Shown: in pieces, positions 9,390-17,594 of the stretch
Layout: each line of letters begins with the position of its first letter
How positions within the stretch are numbered: the first letter of the stretch is position 1
Origin: Gammaproteobacteria bacterium
GTDB taxonomy: Bacteria > Pseudomonadota > Gammaproteobacteria > Pseudomonadales > Cellvibrionaceae
Direction of reading: 5' to 3'
NCBI GenBank assembly: GCA_004173475.1
Contig: SEBU01000002.1
Coordinates: 124,001-188,000 of the forward strand
Length of the DNA stretch: 64,000 bases
Made by a program: the position numbers and the translations under genes
The notes under the pieces: model-generated
Told to the model about the DNA's origin: nothing
What the model saw: only the letters and a program-made list of their open reading frames with translations
Database searches by the model: none

Positions 9390-12300
9390 TCAGGTCATTA
9401 TAGGTTCAAAGGTGTCCGGTTTTGCCATAGCGGAGTAAGCCAAATTCACGTACAGATTAAGCACGTGTGGCGACTGTTGTAACAGAAGCTCTAAAAAGCG
9501 CGCGCTGTTGGGTAATTTATCCTTATAGGTTTCTACACAAAAGTTTTTAGCTGCGCGTTCGAGCACTTCACTGAAATTAACGGGCCGCTTAAATTTAGCA
9601 TGTGAATGGTTATTACAATACTGTGTGAAGGCGTAAAGCGCTTCTACGACTGCGCTCTTATAATAGGCCGGGTGAAGCTGATGCGTGAGTTGATCAATAA
9701 GTAAAGCAAAGCTCTCTTCGCCTGGGGTCATTGAACTCCGTGTCATTTCGCAATCGAGCACAAAGCTATCCGGATTTTCTTGCCCAAATACCAATTTTTT
9801 TGCATGGCCAAGGCTGCTCCAAATTTCGCGGAGGAAGTGATTGTCAAAGTGGGTGATGAGTCCACGCGCTAAACGCCATTCCATCCAGTCAACATTGGCC
9901 GCATCTACCGCAACAATTTCGCTCATCATGGCATATTCATCGTGGTATACCTTGTAAGGGACGATATGATTTATGCCTTGGGCAAATACTTTGGTGCGCG
10001 ATATGAGTACGTTTTTTAATTTTTTATAAATTTTTGCCGGTGATTGTAATCCAATCCATTCCAGCATACTGACGTCCTCTGCGTCATCTTTATCCATCGC
10101 AAATAACATCAAGAAGTTACGTAGCTGGATGGAGCGTAAGCCATCGAATAATTTAGGATCGGTGCGAATTAATCCACCAATTGCGGAGAGCAATTCCAAC
10201 ACCAGTGTCTGTTCAAGCGGGTCTTTAAAGTTGTGATAAATCCCTTCAAAAAACTCCGTGTTTGAGAAAGATTGATCCACTTTTATTTCTGTAAAATTGT
10301 TGTCACCCACGGTGATTGACAAGTTTCGTGCTGCTATTACCGTTAAACTATCGCCGAGATCTACAGGCGCGTAATTCATACGAGCAAAACAGTAACGCGC
10401 TAACAACCAGTTGTTTTTGCTCTGGGATCTGTAATAAATTTCTTTAATAAAATCGCGGATTGTAATGTTGGTGTTCAGGTCATCTATAACAAAATCCATA
10501 GCCCGATCCGTCAAATAGGCCACTGATTTTCTAAAGGTTAAGATATCGTTTTCAACGTTGAAATTGTTGAGAATATTTTTCGCCGTTGCCTCTAACCAAG
10601 TACAATCCAACTCTTTATCTAACGCAGTGCTAGCATCGTTAAGCGATGTGATGGAGCTAACGTGAAAGTAGGGAATGCTCAGCTGGTTGACGCGTGATGC
10701 TCGGTAAGCCAGGTTTGCAGAAGCATAGCCTACGTATTCTTGCTCGGAGCGCAATTGATAATCCCTAAACATTGAGAACAAGCTATTTACATCGGGGATT
10801 TTGCAAAGCTTTTTATCCACTAGAAACGTGAACACCGCAACTTCAGAGCTTAGCCAATGTTTGTGAATGTATTGAATTTCCTGGGTAACATATTCAACTA
10901 CCATTTGTGAATCGAACATCCGGTAGTCTTCTTTTTCACTTTGTAGCCAGCTTAAGCACAAATAAACTTTATTATTTATTTCGTGCGCTTGCGACGTGGT
11001 TAAGCTCTGCAATCTGCGACGCGGGCGTCCACTCAACCCCAATGCTTTATTTTCTCCGATGTGAGCGTAGGCCTCCATAAGGCTAGGTGCACTCACTACC
11101 GCCATAGGTTTTATATCTTGAATAGTTTCAGCAATAACACCTTGTTTTGCTAATGCGGATTTAACTTCTTCGTTCTCTGCAAGAACGACTAACGCTATTT
11201 GTGATTTTACAAATTTGGTTGAACGCCGACGCATTTTTAGCGGGTCTAAGTCTTCGGTTCGAAGTAAACCTTCATCCATCATTAAGCCGGTTAAATATAA
11301 ACTCTGCGCCCACACTAAGGGAACGTTTTCATTTGGAACTCGAGCTTGCGAGCGCGGTTTTTTCTTTTCAGCGTCAATATTTTCTTTCGGTACGTAGTAG
11401 AGTTCGGGCAGTAGTCCGACGCCGTTTTCATGAACCATTAAGGCTTCGAGTTTTTTGCGATAATGTTTTGCGGTTGCTTCGCTACCATCAAACAGCGCAC
11501 TGATATATAAATAAGTGAAAAATAACGGCCACTCAGATTCTATATTTTCAAATTTACCTAGCTCAGTTTGCTCGTAATAAATGCGTGAGCTTTCCTCAAC
11601 AACAGTTTGGTGTCCGTCTAGCAAAAAACGCTTGCATCCATAGTTGCCACCGAGCTTGGTTAAAATCGCATCGCGCGTTTGAGTGGCGAGGGTTTCTTTA
11701 CCAACGGCGAATGCGGGGAAACCAATAATACTTAACAGCGCGCTATCAACTTCTTTAGAAAGCGATTCGCGCGGTAGCAGTGAGGTGAGGGTAGTTCGCG
11801 CCAGTGAAATAGCATCTGCTATCACATGGATTTGGCCGCGTTTAGATGCATGTGGGCCATAAAGATTAAAACCATCCAACGCTTGAAGTGCTGCTTTGGC
11901 CATGCCGACAGAACTTGCATTAATTTCAGTACGGCCATTGTTAACTTTGTTTCCGCGTTCCCATATTCCGTAGTCTGGCATACGGTAGGCACTGGATATG
12001 TAGTAAACAAGATTTTGAATAAAATCGACTTCGTCGTTAGTGCAAATAATACGCAAACCCGACGCTGTCATTTGCGCAAGCATTAATAGATAAAGCGAGG
12101 TCGCATCGATTTGCAAATGTCCCCATGCATTATCAGCAACCACAGGGAGTCCGGTAGCGGTATCGTACTTGGCGTGCAATGCGTCAATGTTGTTTAGAGT
12201 GTGTTTGAATTTTTCAACTTTTTGCGCCTGACGCATCATGGACTGCAACAGCCCGCGCATTAACTTTATGGTGGATTGCTCAAGCTGGTCGCTTTTGTGC

Positions 12301-12506
12301 GTCTCGCCCTGGCGCCTGTAGGCGAGGCCTAAACCCCAAACACAAATGATGGAATACACATTATCGCGAACCCAGGCGTCGGTATAATCGCCGTGGATGT
12401 TAACGCTGGTGCTCGCGGGCAAAAGCCCTGTAACTGGATGTTGCCGGTTTAGGATTACTGATTCCACTTCGGCGTATAAACGCTCTAACAACTGCGTATG
12501 TTTCAT
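9390..12506 (-). CDS. Bacterial phosphorylase-kinase alpha/beta-like protein (GH15-related)
   Basis: A 1038-residue protein with no signal sequence. Residues 38-60 (HGDYTDAWVRDNVYSI and following) and 177-206 (PDYGIWERGN, then INASSVGMAKAAL) are hallmarks of the N-terminal glucoamylase-like (alpha/alpha)6 barrel of eukaryotic phosphorylase b kinase regulatory subunits. The GH15-like part covers roughly the first 480 residues; the remaining 550 are mostly helical and unassigned. In animals this module belongs to the regulator of glycogen phosphorylase. In bacteria the role is unknown: it could be a glucoamylase-type hydrolase or a glucan-sensing regulator. It is cytoplasmic by lack of export signal. 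No clear ribosome binding site precedes ATG 12506. It is a single-gene unit ended by a shared terminator. Confidence 0.8.
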   Translation of the reverse strand: MKHTQLLERLYAEVESVILNRQHPVTGLLPASTSVNIHGDYTDAWVRDNVYSIICVWGLGLAYRRQGETHKSDQLEQSTIKLMRGLLQSMMRQAQKVEKFKHTLNNIDALHAKYDTATGLPVVADNAWGHLQIDATSLYLLMLAQMTASGLRIICTNDEVDFIQNLVYYISSAYRMPDYGIWERGNKVNNGRTEINASSVGMAKAALQALDGFNLYGPHASKRGQIHVIADAISLARTTLTSLLPRESLSKEVDSALLSIIGFPAFAVGKETLATQTRDAILTKLGGNYGCKRFLLDGHQTVVEESSRIYYEQTELGKFENIESEWPLFFTYLYISALFDGSEATAKHYRKKLEALMVHENGVGLLPELYYVPKENIDAEKKKPRSQARVPNENVPLVWAQSLYLTGLMMDEGLLRTEDLDPLKMRRRSTKFVKSQIALVVLAENEEVKSALAKQGVIAETIQDIKPMAVVSAPSLMEAYAHIGENKALGLSGRPRRRLQSLTTSQAHEINNKVYLCLSWLQSEKEDYRMFDSQMVVEYVTQEIQYIHKHWLSSEVAVFTFLVDKKLCKIPDVNSLFSMFRDYQLRSEQEYVGYASANLAYRASRVNQLSIPYFHVSSITSLNDASTALDKELDCTWLEATAKNILNNFNVENDILTFRKSVAYLTDRAMDFVIDDLNTNITIRDFIKEIYYRSQSKNNWLLARYCFARMNYAPVDLGDSLTVIAARNLSITVGDNNFTEIKVDQSFSNTEFFEGIYHNFKDPLEQTLVLELLSAIGGLIRTDPKLFDGLRSIQLRNFLMLFAMDKDDAEDVSMLEWIGLQSPAKIYKKLKNVLISRTKVFAQGINHIVPYKVYHDEYAMMSEIVAVDAANVDWMEWRLARGLITHFDNHFLREIWSSLGHAKKLVFGQENPDSFVLDCEMTRSSMTPGEESFALLIDQLTHQLHPAYYKSAVVEALYAFTQYCNNHSHAKFKRPVNFSEVLERAAKNFCVETYKDKLPNSARFLELLLQQSPHVLNLYVNLAYSAMAKPDTFEPIMT

Positions 12507-13281
12507 AGAAAACCGTAGTTATAAATTCGCAAAGGCCCCGTGATGCGGGCAGTCTAAATACTTCAAGGTGATTATAGGTTTAAATCCCTCGATTTGAAGT
12601 GCTTATCGTGTATAAAGATCGGTAATTTATGTGTACCACTAGCGCTTTTTGACGTGCTGGCTGGCATTTAAATATCCAAAAAATTATTTTTAGCGTGAGC
12701 CTGGGTTCAGTCCTACGCAATTGAAGGGGCAAATTTTGAGCCATAGTTGTTTTTCTGGGCGACACTTATTTTAGGCCGTGTATTTTGATTCAGTCTGAGC
12801 TACACGCTGGATTCTGCACCATTAGCGAGCCATATTTAAAAAATTCAGATAATAAAATACGCATTTTGGCGCAATCTTGTGGGTCCGTGAGTATCTCGAT
12901 GTTGTCTATGAGCTGGATTGTTTAATTGTTCTGATAAGAAAAAGTCAGAATGCATTGCGGTCAACCATCAAGATCATTTTTTTCACTAAATATGAGTGGC
13001 GATTAACTGATCAATCTTTCCGTTTACCCAGTGACGTTTGTACACTTACGAGACTATGCAAAAAAAGACGGCGGCAAAACTTTAGCGGAAATTTCTCGAT
13101 AGCGCTGAACTATTTATTTCAGAAACTCAACAGATATCTAATAGGAAACCTTGAGATTTTTTGCCGCTAAAATATGAACCATCAAATGCGATCAAGATTT
13201 AAAAAATCGATTTTATTGACGCGTTTTTAATTTATTTTTTTGGTTTGATCGATATGGAAAAATCAAAAATGGCAACAATAA
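12507..13281. other. Intergenic region upstream of the GH15-like gene
   Basis: AT-rich, with no reading frame that has a convincing start site or family resemblance. It must hold the promoter of the minus-strand gene starting at 12506. No clear operator or RNA element was seen. Confidence 0.5.
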
Positions 13282-13308
13282 AAAAGGGGCAGATAATCTG
13301 CCCCTTTT
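13282..13308 (-). terminator. Terminator of the xylanase/deacetylase gene
   Basis: The perfect stem GGGGCAGA/TCTGCCCC with a three-base loop has a T-run on the minus-strand side (an A-run as written on the plus strand). It lies 40 bases beyond the stop of the minus-strand gene. Confidence 0.88.
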
Positions 13309-13347
13309 ATTTTTACAATTCCGGTTTTTAAAAACTGGAATCAGCTT

Positions 13348-15384
13348 TTAGTTACAAACAAGTCCGCCGCCACCTTGGCCTTGGCTGGTACAGGTGCTGT
13401 TACTAATGCAGCTTTGTGAATTTTCCCAACCCCAGCCACTTGATGTGTTTTTGCAACTTGGGTAAAGCGTGCCCCACCAATTACATTTGCAGTTTGAGCT
13501 TCCGCCTGTGCTACTAGCGGCGCTGCTGCTACTGCTTGCGACACTGCTGGTATTGTTGTTAGTGCTGCTGGCGGCGCTGCTGCTGTTGCCACTTGTACTA
13601 GGAGCGACTGCACGACCGGTAGATGGGTCGATCCTGCCCGGACATAATCTCTTCGCTCTAAGGTTGGCCGCGATTTGAGATATAGCCGCGTTGGTGTTCG
13701 TGTAGCTGCCATCGTGCATAAGAATAACCTGGCCGTTTTGCAGTTGGTTATTCGCATTTGCGATTGCGCTTGCGCTTGCGCCGTTCCAATCTTGTGAATC
13801 CACATCCCAGGTAATAACGCGTAAACCAAGAGCCGATGCAGCTTGTTGGATAGTCGAGTTAGTTTCACCGTAGGGCGGACGGAACAAAGTTGGTTTTGGA
13901 GCGCCAGTAGCTTGAATAGCCTGATTGGTGCGATTCAATTCATCATAAACTTGTTGGTAGGCCCAGCTGGTCATATGCGAATGTGAATAGCTGTGGTTTT
14001 GAACTTCACCAACGCTACGTTCTTGAGTCACCAGGGAAGCATTACTACCTACGTTATTACCCTGATTAAACCAGGTAACCGGAGTGAGATTGTTTTGCTT
14101 CAGCAGATTAATCAATGTAGAGGTATTCGAAGTGGGGCCGTCATCAAAAGTAATACCAACGTAGCCTGCGCAATTGTTGTTGCCCGTGCTGGTTGCTGTA
14201 CTTGTGGCAGCACTGCTTGTTGTGCCGGTGCTGGTATTGCCGCCTGAACAGCTACCGCTGAAGCAGTCGCTGGTAGTGCCAAACCCAATAACGCCGTTAC
14301 AGTGCATCATCTCGCTGTTTCCACCACCGCCGCAAGAGCCGTTAGCGTACAAGCCAGTGTTGTAAGTCATATCTTCAGCTTGACGAGTTTCGCCATTCAC
14401 CTGGATGTAATCAACTTGAACGTCACGACCTGTTGCGTCGTTATCGTACTGAACTTGAACATCTCCAGACGCACTACCGCTATAAACGTAGCTTTGATAA
14501 CTGGTCGTTAAATTCCAGCTTGCCACGTTAGCACCACCTACTTTGAGGTAAATATGCTCCGAACCGGCAATACCACGTGCACGAACCGTAACTCCGCTAC
14601 CGCCAGTTCCGGTTCCAGTGCTGGTACCGGTGCTGCTTACGCTGGAAGAGCTGCGTGATGAGCTGTTTCCAGTTGCACTGCTAGTGTTGTTCGACCCTTC
14701 GCTAACAGTCAGGTCAGAACTACCGCTACTTTGATAGCCTTCGGTTGCCAGGATTTGATAATCATGCGTACCCAACTGCAGACCTTTACTTGCCCAAAAA
14801 GCAGCGTGGTTAGCGAAGGTAACTGTACCTGAAATGTTACCAAAACCTTTTTTAGGGCTTCTTACACTGAAGTATTGATAAAAAGTGCTTGAGTCTCCGT
14901 CAATCGACGGTTGATTAACGCGTTGGCAACGACGCACGTTATAAGTAGCACCATCACTCTGGAAACTGCCGTAGTCAGTACCGCCTGAACAGCTCGCGGG
15001 ATTGTATGAACCGTAGCTTTCAATTACGTAGTATTCGATTAAAGGACTTCTCGTCCAACCGTAAACAGCAAGGTAAGTGTTCTGGCTGTCACTACCACCG
15101 TAGTTACCTGAATAACTGATAGTTCTTGAACTGCTACCCGGTTTCCAGCCTTTACCGCCAACCCAGTTGTTTGTGTTGTTGGTCCATTGTGAAGAGTAGC
15201 GCCCACCACCGTATAAGGTCATGGTTGCATTACCGGAATCTTTCCAAAACGAATAGTAAAAACCGTTATTGGTTCCAGTGGAGTTGGAGCTGAGAGTTTG
15301 AGCATTGACGGCGGTGGAGCACAAAGCCGCTAGGCCGACCGCTGCAAGACTACCTGTTATTTTTTTTAAATTTGATAGTTTCAT
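13348..15384 (-). CDS. xyn11A: Modular xylanase / acetylxylan esterase: GH11-CBM60-CE4-CBM10
   Basis: 678 residues. Signal peptide 1-28 (cut after VNA). GH11 xylanase about 30-228, with nucleophile E117 in [12 protein letters not shown] and acid/base E215 in [12 protein letters not shown] Ser/Gly/Thr linker, then a CBM60-like xylan-binding module about 264-370. A second linker, then a CE4 (NodB) deacetylase about 404-585 with ITFDDGP (D414, D415), HSYSH (H464, H468), RPPYGE and ILMHDG. A Ser-rich linker 598-630 and a CBM10 with six cysteines at 631-678. This order is known from Cellvibrio xylanases. It cuts and deacetylates xylan outside the cell and anchors to cellulose. GGAGGT sits eight bases before the ATG, and a short coupled ORF precedes it. 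Confidence 0.95.
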   Translation of the reverse strand: MKLSNLKKITGSLAAVGLAALCSTAVNAQTLSSNSTGTNNGFYYSFWKDSGNATMTLYGGGRYSSQWTNNTNNWVGGKGWKPGSSSRTISYSGNYGGSDSQNTYLAVYGWTRSPLIEYYVIESYGSYNPASCSGGTDYGSFQSDGATYNVRRCQRVNQPSIDGDSSTFYQYFSVRSPKKGFGNISGTVTFANHAAFWASKGLQLGTHDYQILATEGYQSSGSSDLTVSEGSNNTSSATGNSSSRSSSSVSSTGTSTGTGTGGSGVTVRARGIAGSEHIYLKVGGANVASWNLTTSYQSYVYSGSASGDVQVQYDNDATGRDVQVDYIQVNGETRQAEDMTYNTGLYANGSCGGGGNSEMMHCNGVIGFGTTSDCFSGSCSGGNTSTGTTSSAATSTATSTGNNNCAGYVGITFDDGPTSNTSTLINLLKQNNLTPVTWFNQGNNVGSNASLVTQERSVGEVQNHSYSHSHMTSWAYQQVYDELNRTNQAIQATGAPKPTLFRPPYGETNSTIQQAASALGLRVITWDVDSQDWNGASASAIANANNQLQNGQVILMHDGSYTNTNAAISQIAANLRAKRLCPGRIDPSTGRAVAPSTSGNSSSAASSTNNNTSSVASSSSSAASSTGGSSNCKCNWWGTLYPSCKNTSSGWGWENSQSCISNSTCTSQGQGGGGLVCN

Positions 15385-15440
15385 TATTGATTACCTCCGG
15401 AAAATTTAACCGAGATAGATTGCACGATAGTTTGTTTCAT
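15384..15440 (-). CDS. Possible 18-codon leader ORF translationally coupled to the xylanase gene
   Basis: Directly upstream of the xylanase gene an ATG at 15440 with its own GGAGAT site opens an 18-codon frame (it reads [18 protein letters not shown]). Its TAA overlaps the xylanase ATG by one base (TAATG). The start regions of the two ORFs resemble each other: both read a ribosome site, ATCAATA or TAATCAATA, then ATGAAAC. It may be a leader peptide that sets translation of the xylanase, or the relic of a local duplication. Coding cannot be proved at this length. Confidence 0.4.
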   Translation of the reverse strand: MKQTIVQSISVKFSGGNQ

Positions 15441-16368
15441 TATTGATCTCCGAAGCCTCAACCAATTTGTCGATGGAGTGGGGCGAGTGGAAGGCATCCT
15501 GAACATTGCGAACAGGCGTATTGATCGAGCACTTAGCTGCTTTACTGTTATTTTAAAAAGACAGCGTAGTGATCTCGAGTTTGCTTTTTATAGATGCTGG
15601 ATCATATTGTCAAATAAACTACATGCTTATTGTCAATAAAACTATATTCTTATTACGCATATAACAATATGTTGCTTTATTGCGGTATTGATCGGTTGTT
15701 TTTTTTGTTTGGTTAAGTTAGTGCTCTAGTATGCAAGCTGCCCGAGTACAGATGTAAATAATAAATTTAGATTCGTTTAATTGTATTACTAAATTATTTG
15801 CACACAATTAATTATCCATTTATCTGATATTTTTAGCCCTAAATTTTAAATTATTTTTCACTTGTAAAAACTCCTTTCTCCCATTGTTGCGATAGTTCAG
15901 TACAATTCGAATATTTTAAAATTCTTTTTTTAAATTCTTTGGTTCATTTTTTCGAGCCTAAACAAAATCGCCAAATCAATTTAATTTCATTCGTAAATGA
16001 ATTTTTGCGTACAGATTTTTAACGAATGGATGTTTCTGAATTGGTGACGAAATAAAAACATTTATTTAGATGATCTATTAAATTTTTAATCACGTGGTTA
16101 GACCTGATGGCTACCACACACGACAGACGATACCATTGATACGGAGTTGCGTCTTTACGTAGGGATAAGTGTCAATATAAGTGTATGGCGCTTAAATATA
16201 AATTTCAGTGGGGCAGTTCAGAGTATCCACGACCGTTCACTAGAAAAAACTTTTAGTGTTGGGCAAGATTTGATTACGAAACCTATTTTCCAATTCCCGC
16301 TGACTGAATATTTGGTTACATTAGGCGGCGGCACTTGTTCACCCACGTTAATTTTTATCGGAGCGCTT
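15441..16368. other. Divergent intergenic region between xylanase and peptidase genes
   Basis: A long, strongly AT-rich region holding the promoters of the minus-strand xylanase gene and the plus-strand cysteine peptidase gene. A 23-base tandem repeat lies at 15607-15652. An open frame continues upstream of the peptidase start but shows no family resemblance and no ribosome site, so I treat it as non-coding. Confidence 0.5.
15607..15652. repeat. Two tandem 23-base direct repeats upstream of the xylanase gene
   Basis: Bases 15607-15629 and 15630-15652 match at 19 of 23 positions, each beginning TTGTCAA and ending CTTA. They lie about 225 bases upstream of the xylanase start. The period is close to two helical turns, as expected if a regulator binds both units on one DNA face; this is inference. 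Confidence 0.45.
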
Positions 16369-16866
16369 ATGGCCAAAGTACTACCTGTTAAAGGAATAAA
16401 ACAAAAGCACGAAAATTCATGTTGGGCGGCCTGTATTCGAATGGTGCTTGCCTATGACAATTTGATTGTCACTAACGATGATACCCTTGCCTCAAAATGC
16501 GGTGTGGACGCTAATAAGTGTCAAGACGCCAGCAAAATGATGGGAATTTGTAAGATTTATGACTCTACGGACGACGAAGCCCTGGTGCCAACCTTGAAAG
16601 AAATAAAGGCGGAAATTGATAAAGGACGTCCCATTATCCAATGTGTTAACGAGAGTAGGGTGGCACCAGGTGGTAGCTCTTCAGGCGGGCATTACATTCT
16701 TATCGTCGGCTATGACATGGATACTAATAAAATCGCGGTCATAGATCCTGCGGATGGCAATCTTCAGTACCCAACATACCAGAATGAAAAGATTTACTTA
16801 ATTGCTTACAAAAAAGACATGTATTACGCTCAGCCATATTACACCAAGAAAGGAAAACCGTTTTGA
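16369..16866 (+). CDS. Papain-like cysteine peptidase (AvrRpt2/C70 or C39-like)
   Basis: 165 residues without a signal peptide. The N-terminal KQKHENSCWAACIRMVL contains the catalytic cysteine in a Q-x-x-x-x-S-C-W-A-A-C context. A GGHYILIVGYD segment near 110 supplies the histidine, and VIDPADG about 20 residues later supplies the aspartate. This triad order fits papain-like peptidases of the AvrRpt2 (C70) and peptidase C39-like groups. The start at 16369 has GGAG five bases upstream. No neighbouring ABC exporter or substrate peptide is seen. It may be a housekeeping or effector peptidase; how it would leave the cell, if it does, is unclear. Confidence 0.72.
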   Translation: MAKVLPVKGIKQKHENSCWAACIRMVLAYDNLIVTNDDTLASKCGVDANKCQDASKMMGICKIYDSTDDEALVPTLKEIKAEIDKGRPIIQCVNESRVAPGGSSSGGHYILIVGYDMDTNKIAVIDPADGNLQYPTYQNEKIYLIAYKKDMYYAQPYYTKKGKPF

Positions 16867-16973
16867 AGTGGTCATCTTGAGAAGTTGATCTATTCCGATT
16901 GTAATTAGGCGGGAGTTGAAATCTATTTCGCGGTTTTAATTATATGTACAGCTACACTACTTTTTTATCTGAT

Positions 16974-17007
16974 AAAAATTTGGGCTGAATTATCAGCCCA
17001 AATTTTT
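16974..17007. terminator. Bidirectional terminator between convergent genes
   Basis: A 15-bp inverted repeat (AAAAATTTGGGCTGA and its complement, 16974-16988 and 16993-17007) has A- and T-runs at its ends. It can terminate both the cysteine peptidase gene and the minus-strand GlsB-like gene. Confidence 0.88.
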
Positions 17008-17063
17008 CATGCAGTAGTCAAATTTCTTCATCAAACTTAACGCGCGTTTACGTCACTAATGCA

Positions 17064-17333
17064 TTATCGAATGGAACGGCGACGGAAGAAATTAACAAGC
17101 CCTAGAAGAATAATTGCACCCAGGAACGATACGAGTACTCCCGGAAGGCTAAAATCGTCGCTGTTTATAGTGCCTACGCCAAAGAGAGGTGCTAGCAATA
17201 AACCACCTAAAAATGCGCCTACAACACCCACTACAATATTTAAAAATATTCCTTGCTGAGCATCAGTTTTCATAACAATACTTGCAAGCCATCCAATCAC
17301 TCCGCCTAAAACAAGCCAGATTATAAAGTTCAT
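17064..17333 (-). CDS. GlsB/YeaQ/YmgE family stress-response membrane protein
   Basis: An 89-residue protein, almost all hydrophobic, with three membrane helices. It carries the family's opening WLVLGGVIGWLAS, then GIFLNIVVGVVGAFLGG, and ends with a short basic tail (FFRRRSIR). This is the transglycosylase-associated (GlsB/YeaQ/YmgE) family, small inner-membrane proteins induced by stress in enterobacteria and enterococci; the molecular role is unknown. GGGGAC lies well spaced before ATG 17333. It is probably a single-gene unit. Confidence 0.9.
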   Translation of the reverse strand: MNFIIWLVLGGVIGWLASIVMKTDAQQGIFLNIVVGVVGAFLGGLLLAPLFGVGTINSDDFSLPGVLVSFLGAIILLGLVNFFRRRSIR

Positions 17334-17505
17334 AAGAATGTCCCCTAGTCGTTCATGAAATATCTGCGAAATTGCATTAAGTGTAATGCTAAGTCACTGC
17401 TATCATTTTGAACGTGCGGTAACACACGACTACCACCTAATTGTTCGTTTAAAACGCTTCATTACAACGAAACATAAATGCTTAGCAATATTAATTAGTG
17501 ATTAG

Positions 17506-17535
17506 AAAAAAACCGCCTTGTCGGCGGTTTTTTAA
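17506..17535 (-). terminator. Terminator of the glycosyltransferase-oxidoreductase gene
   Basis: The stem AACCGCC/GGCGGTT with a five-base loop has A/T runs on both sides. On the minus strand it lies 60 bases beyond the gene stop at 17595. Confidence 0.85.
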
Positions 17536-17594
17536 ATTGCTTATTTATGTTTCGTTCTCGCCAGCGTTGCGTTAACGTTGGAAGATGCGTGTTA

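Noticed and set aside
12877-13170. 97-codon plus-strand frame in the intergenic region
   Set aside because: No ribosome site, no recognisable motif and AT-driven composition; most likely chance.
13341-13868. 175-codon minus-strand frame within the xylanase/deacetylase gene
   Set aside because: It is an out-of-frame reading of the CE4-CBM10 part, which has intact catalytic motifs in the main frame.
16147-16368. N-terminal extension of the cysteine peptidase
   Set aside because: No ribosome site at the upstream start and no conserved sequence; the ATG at 16369 has a proper GGAG site.
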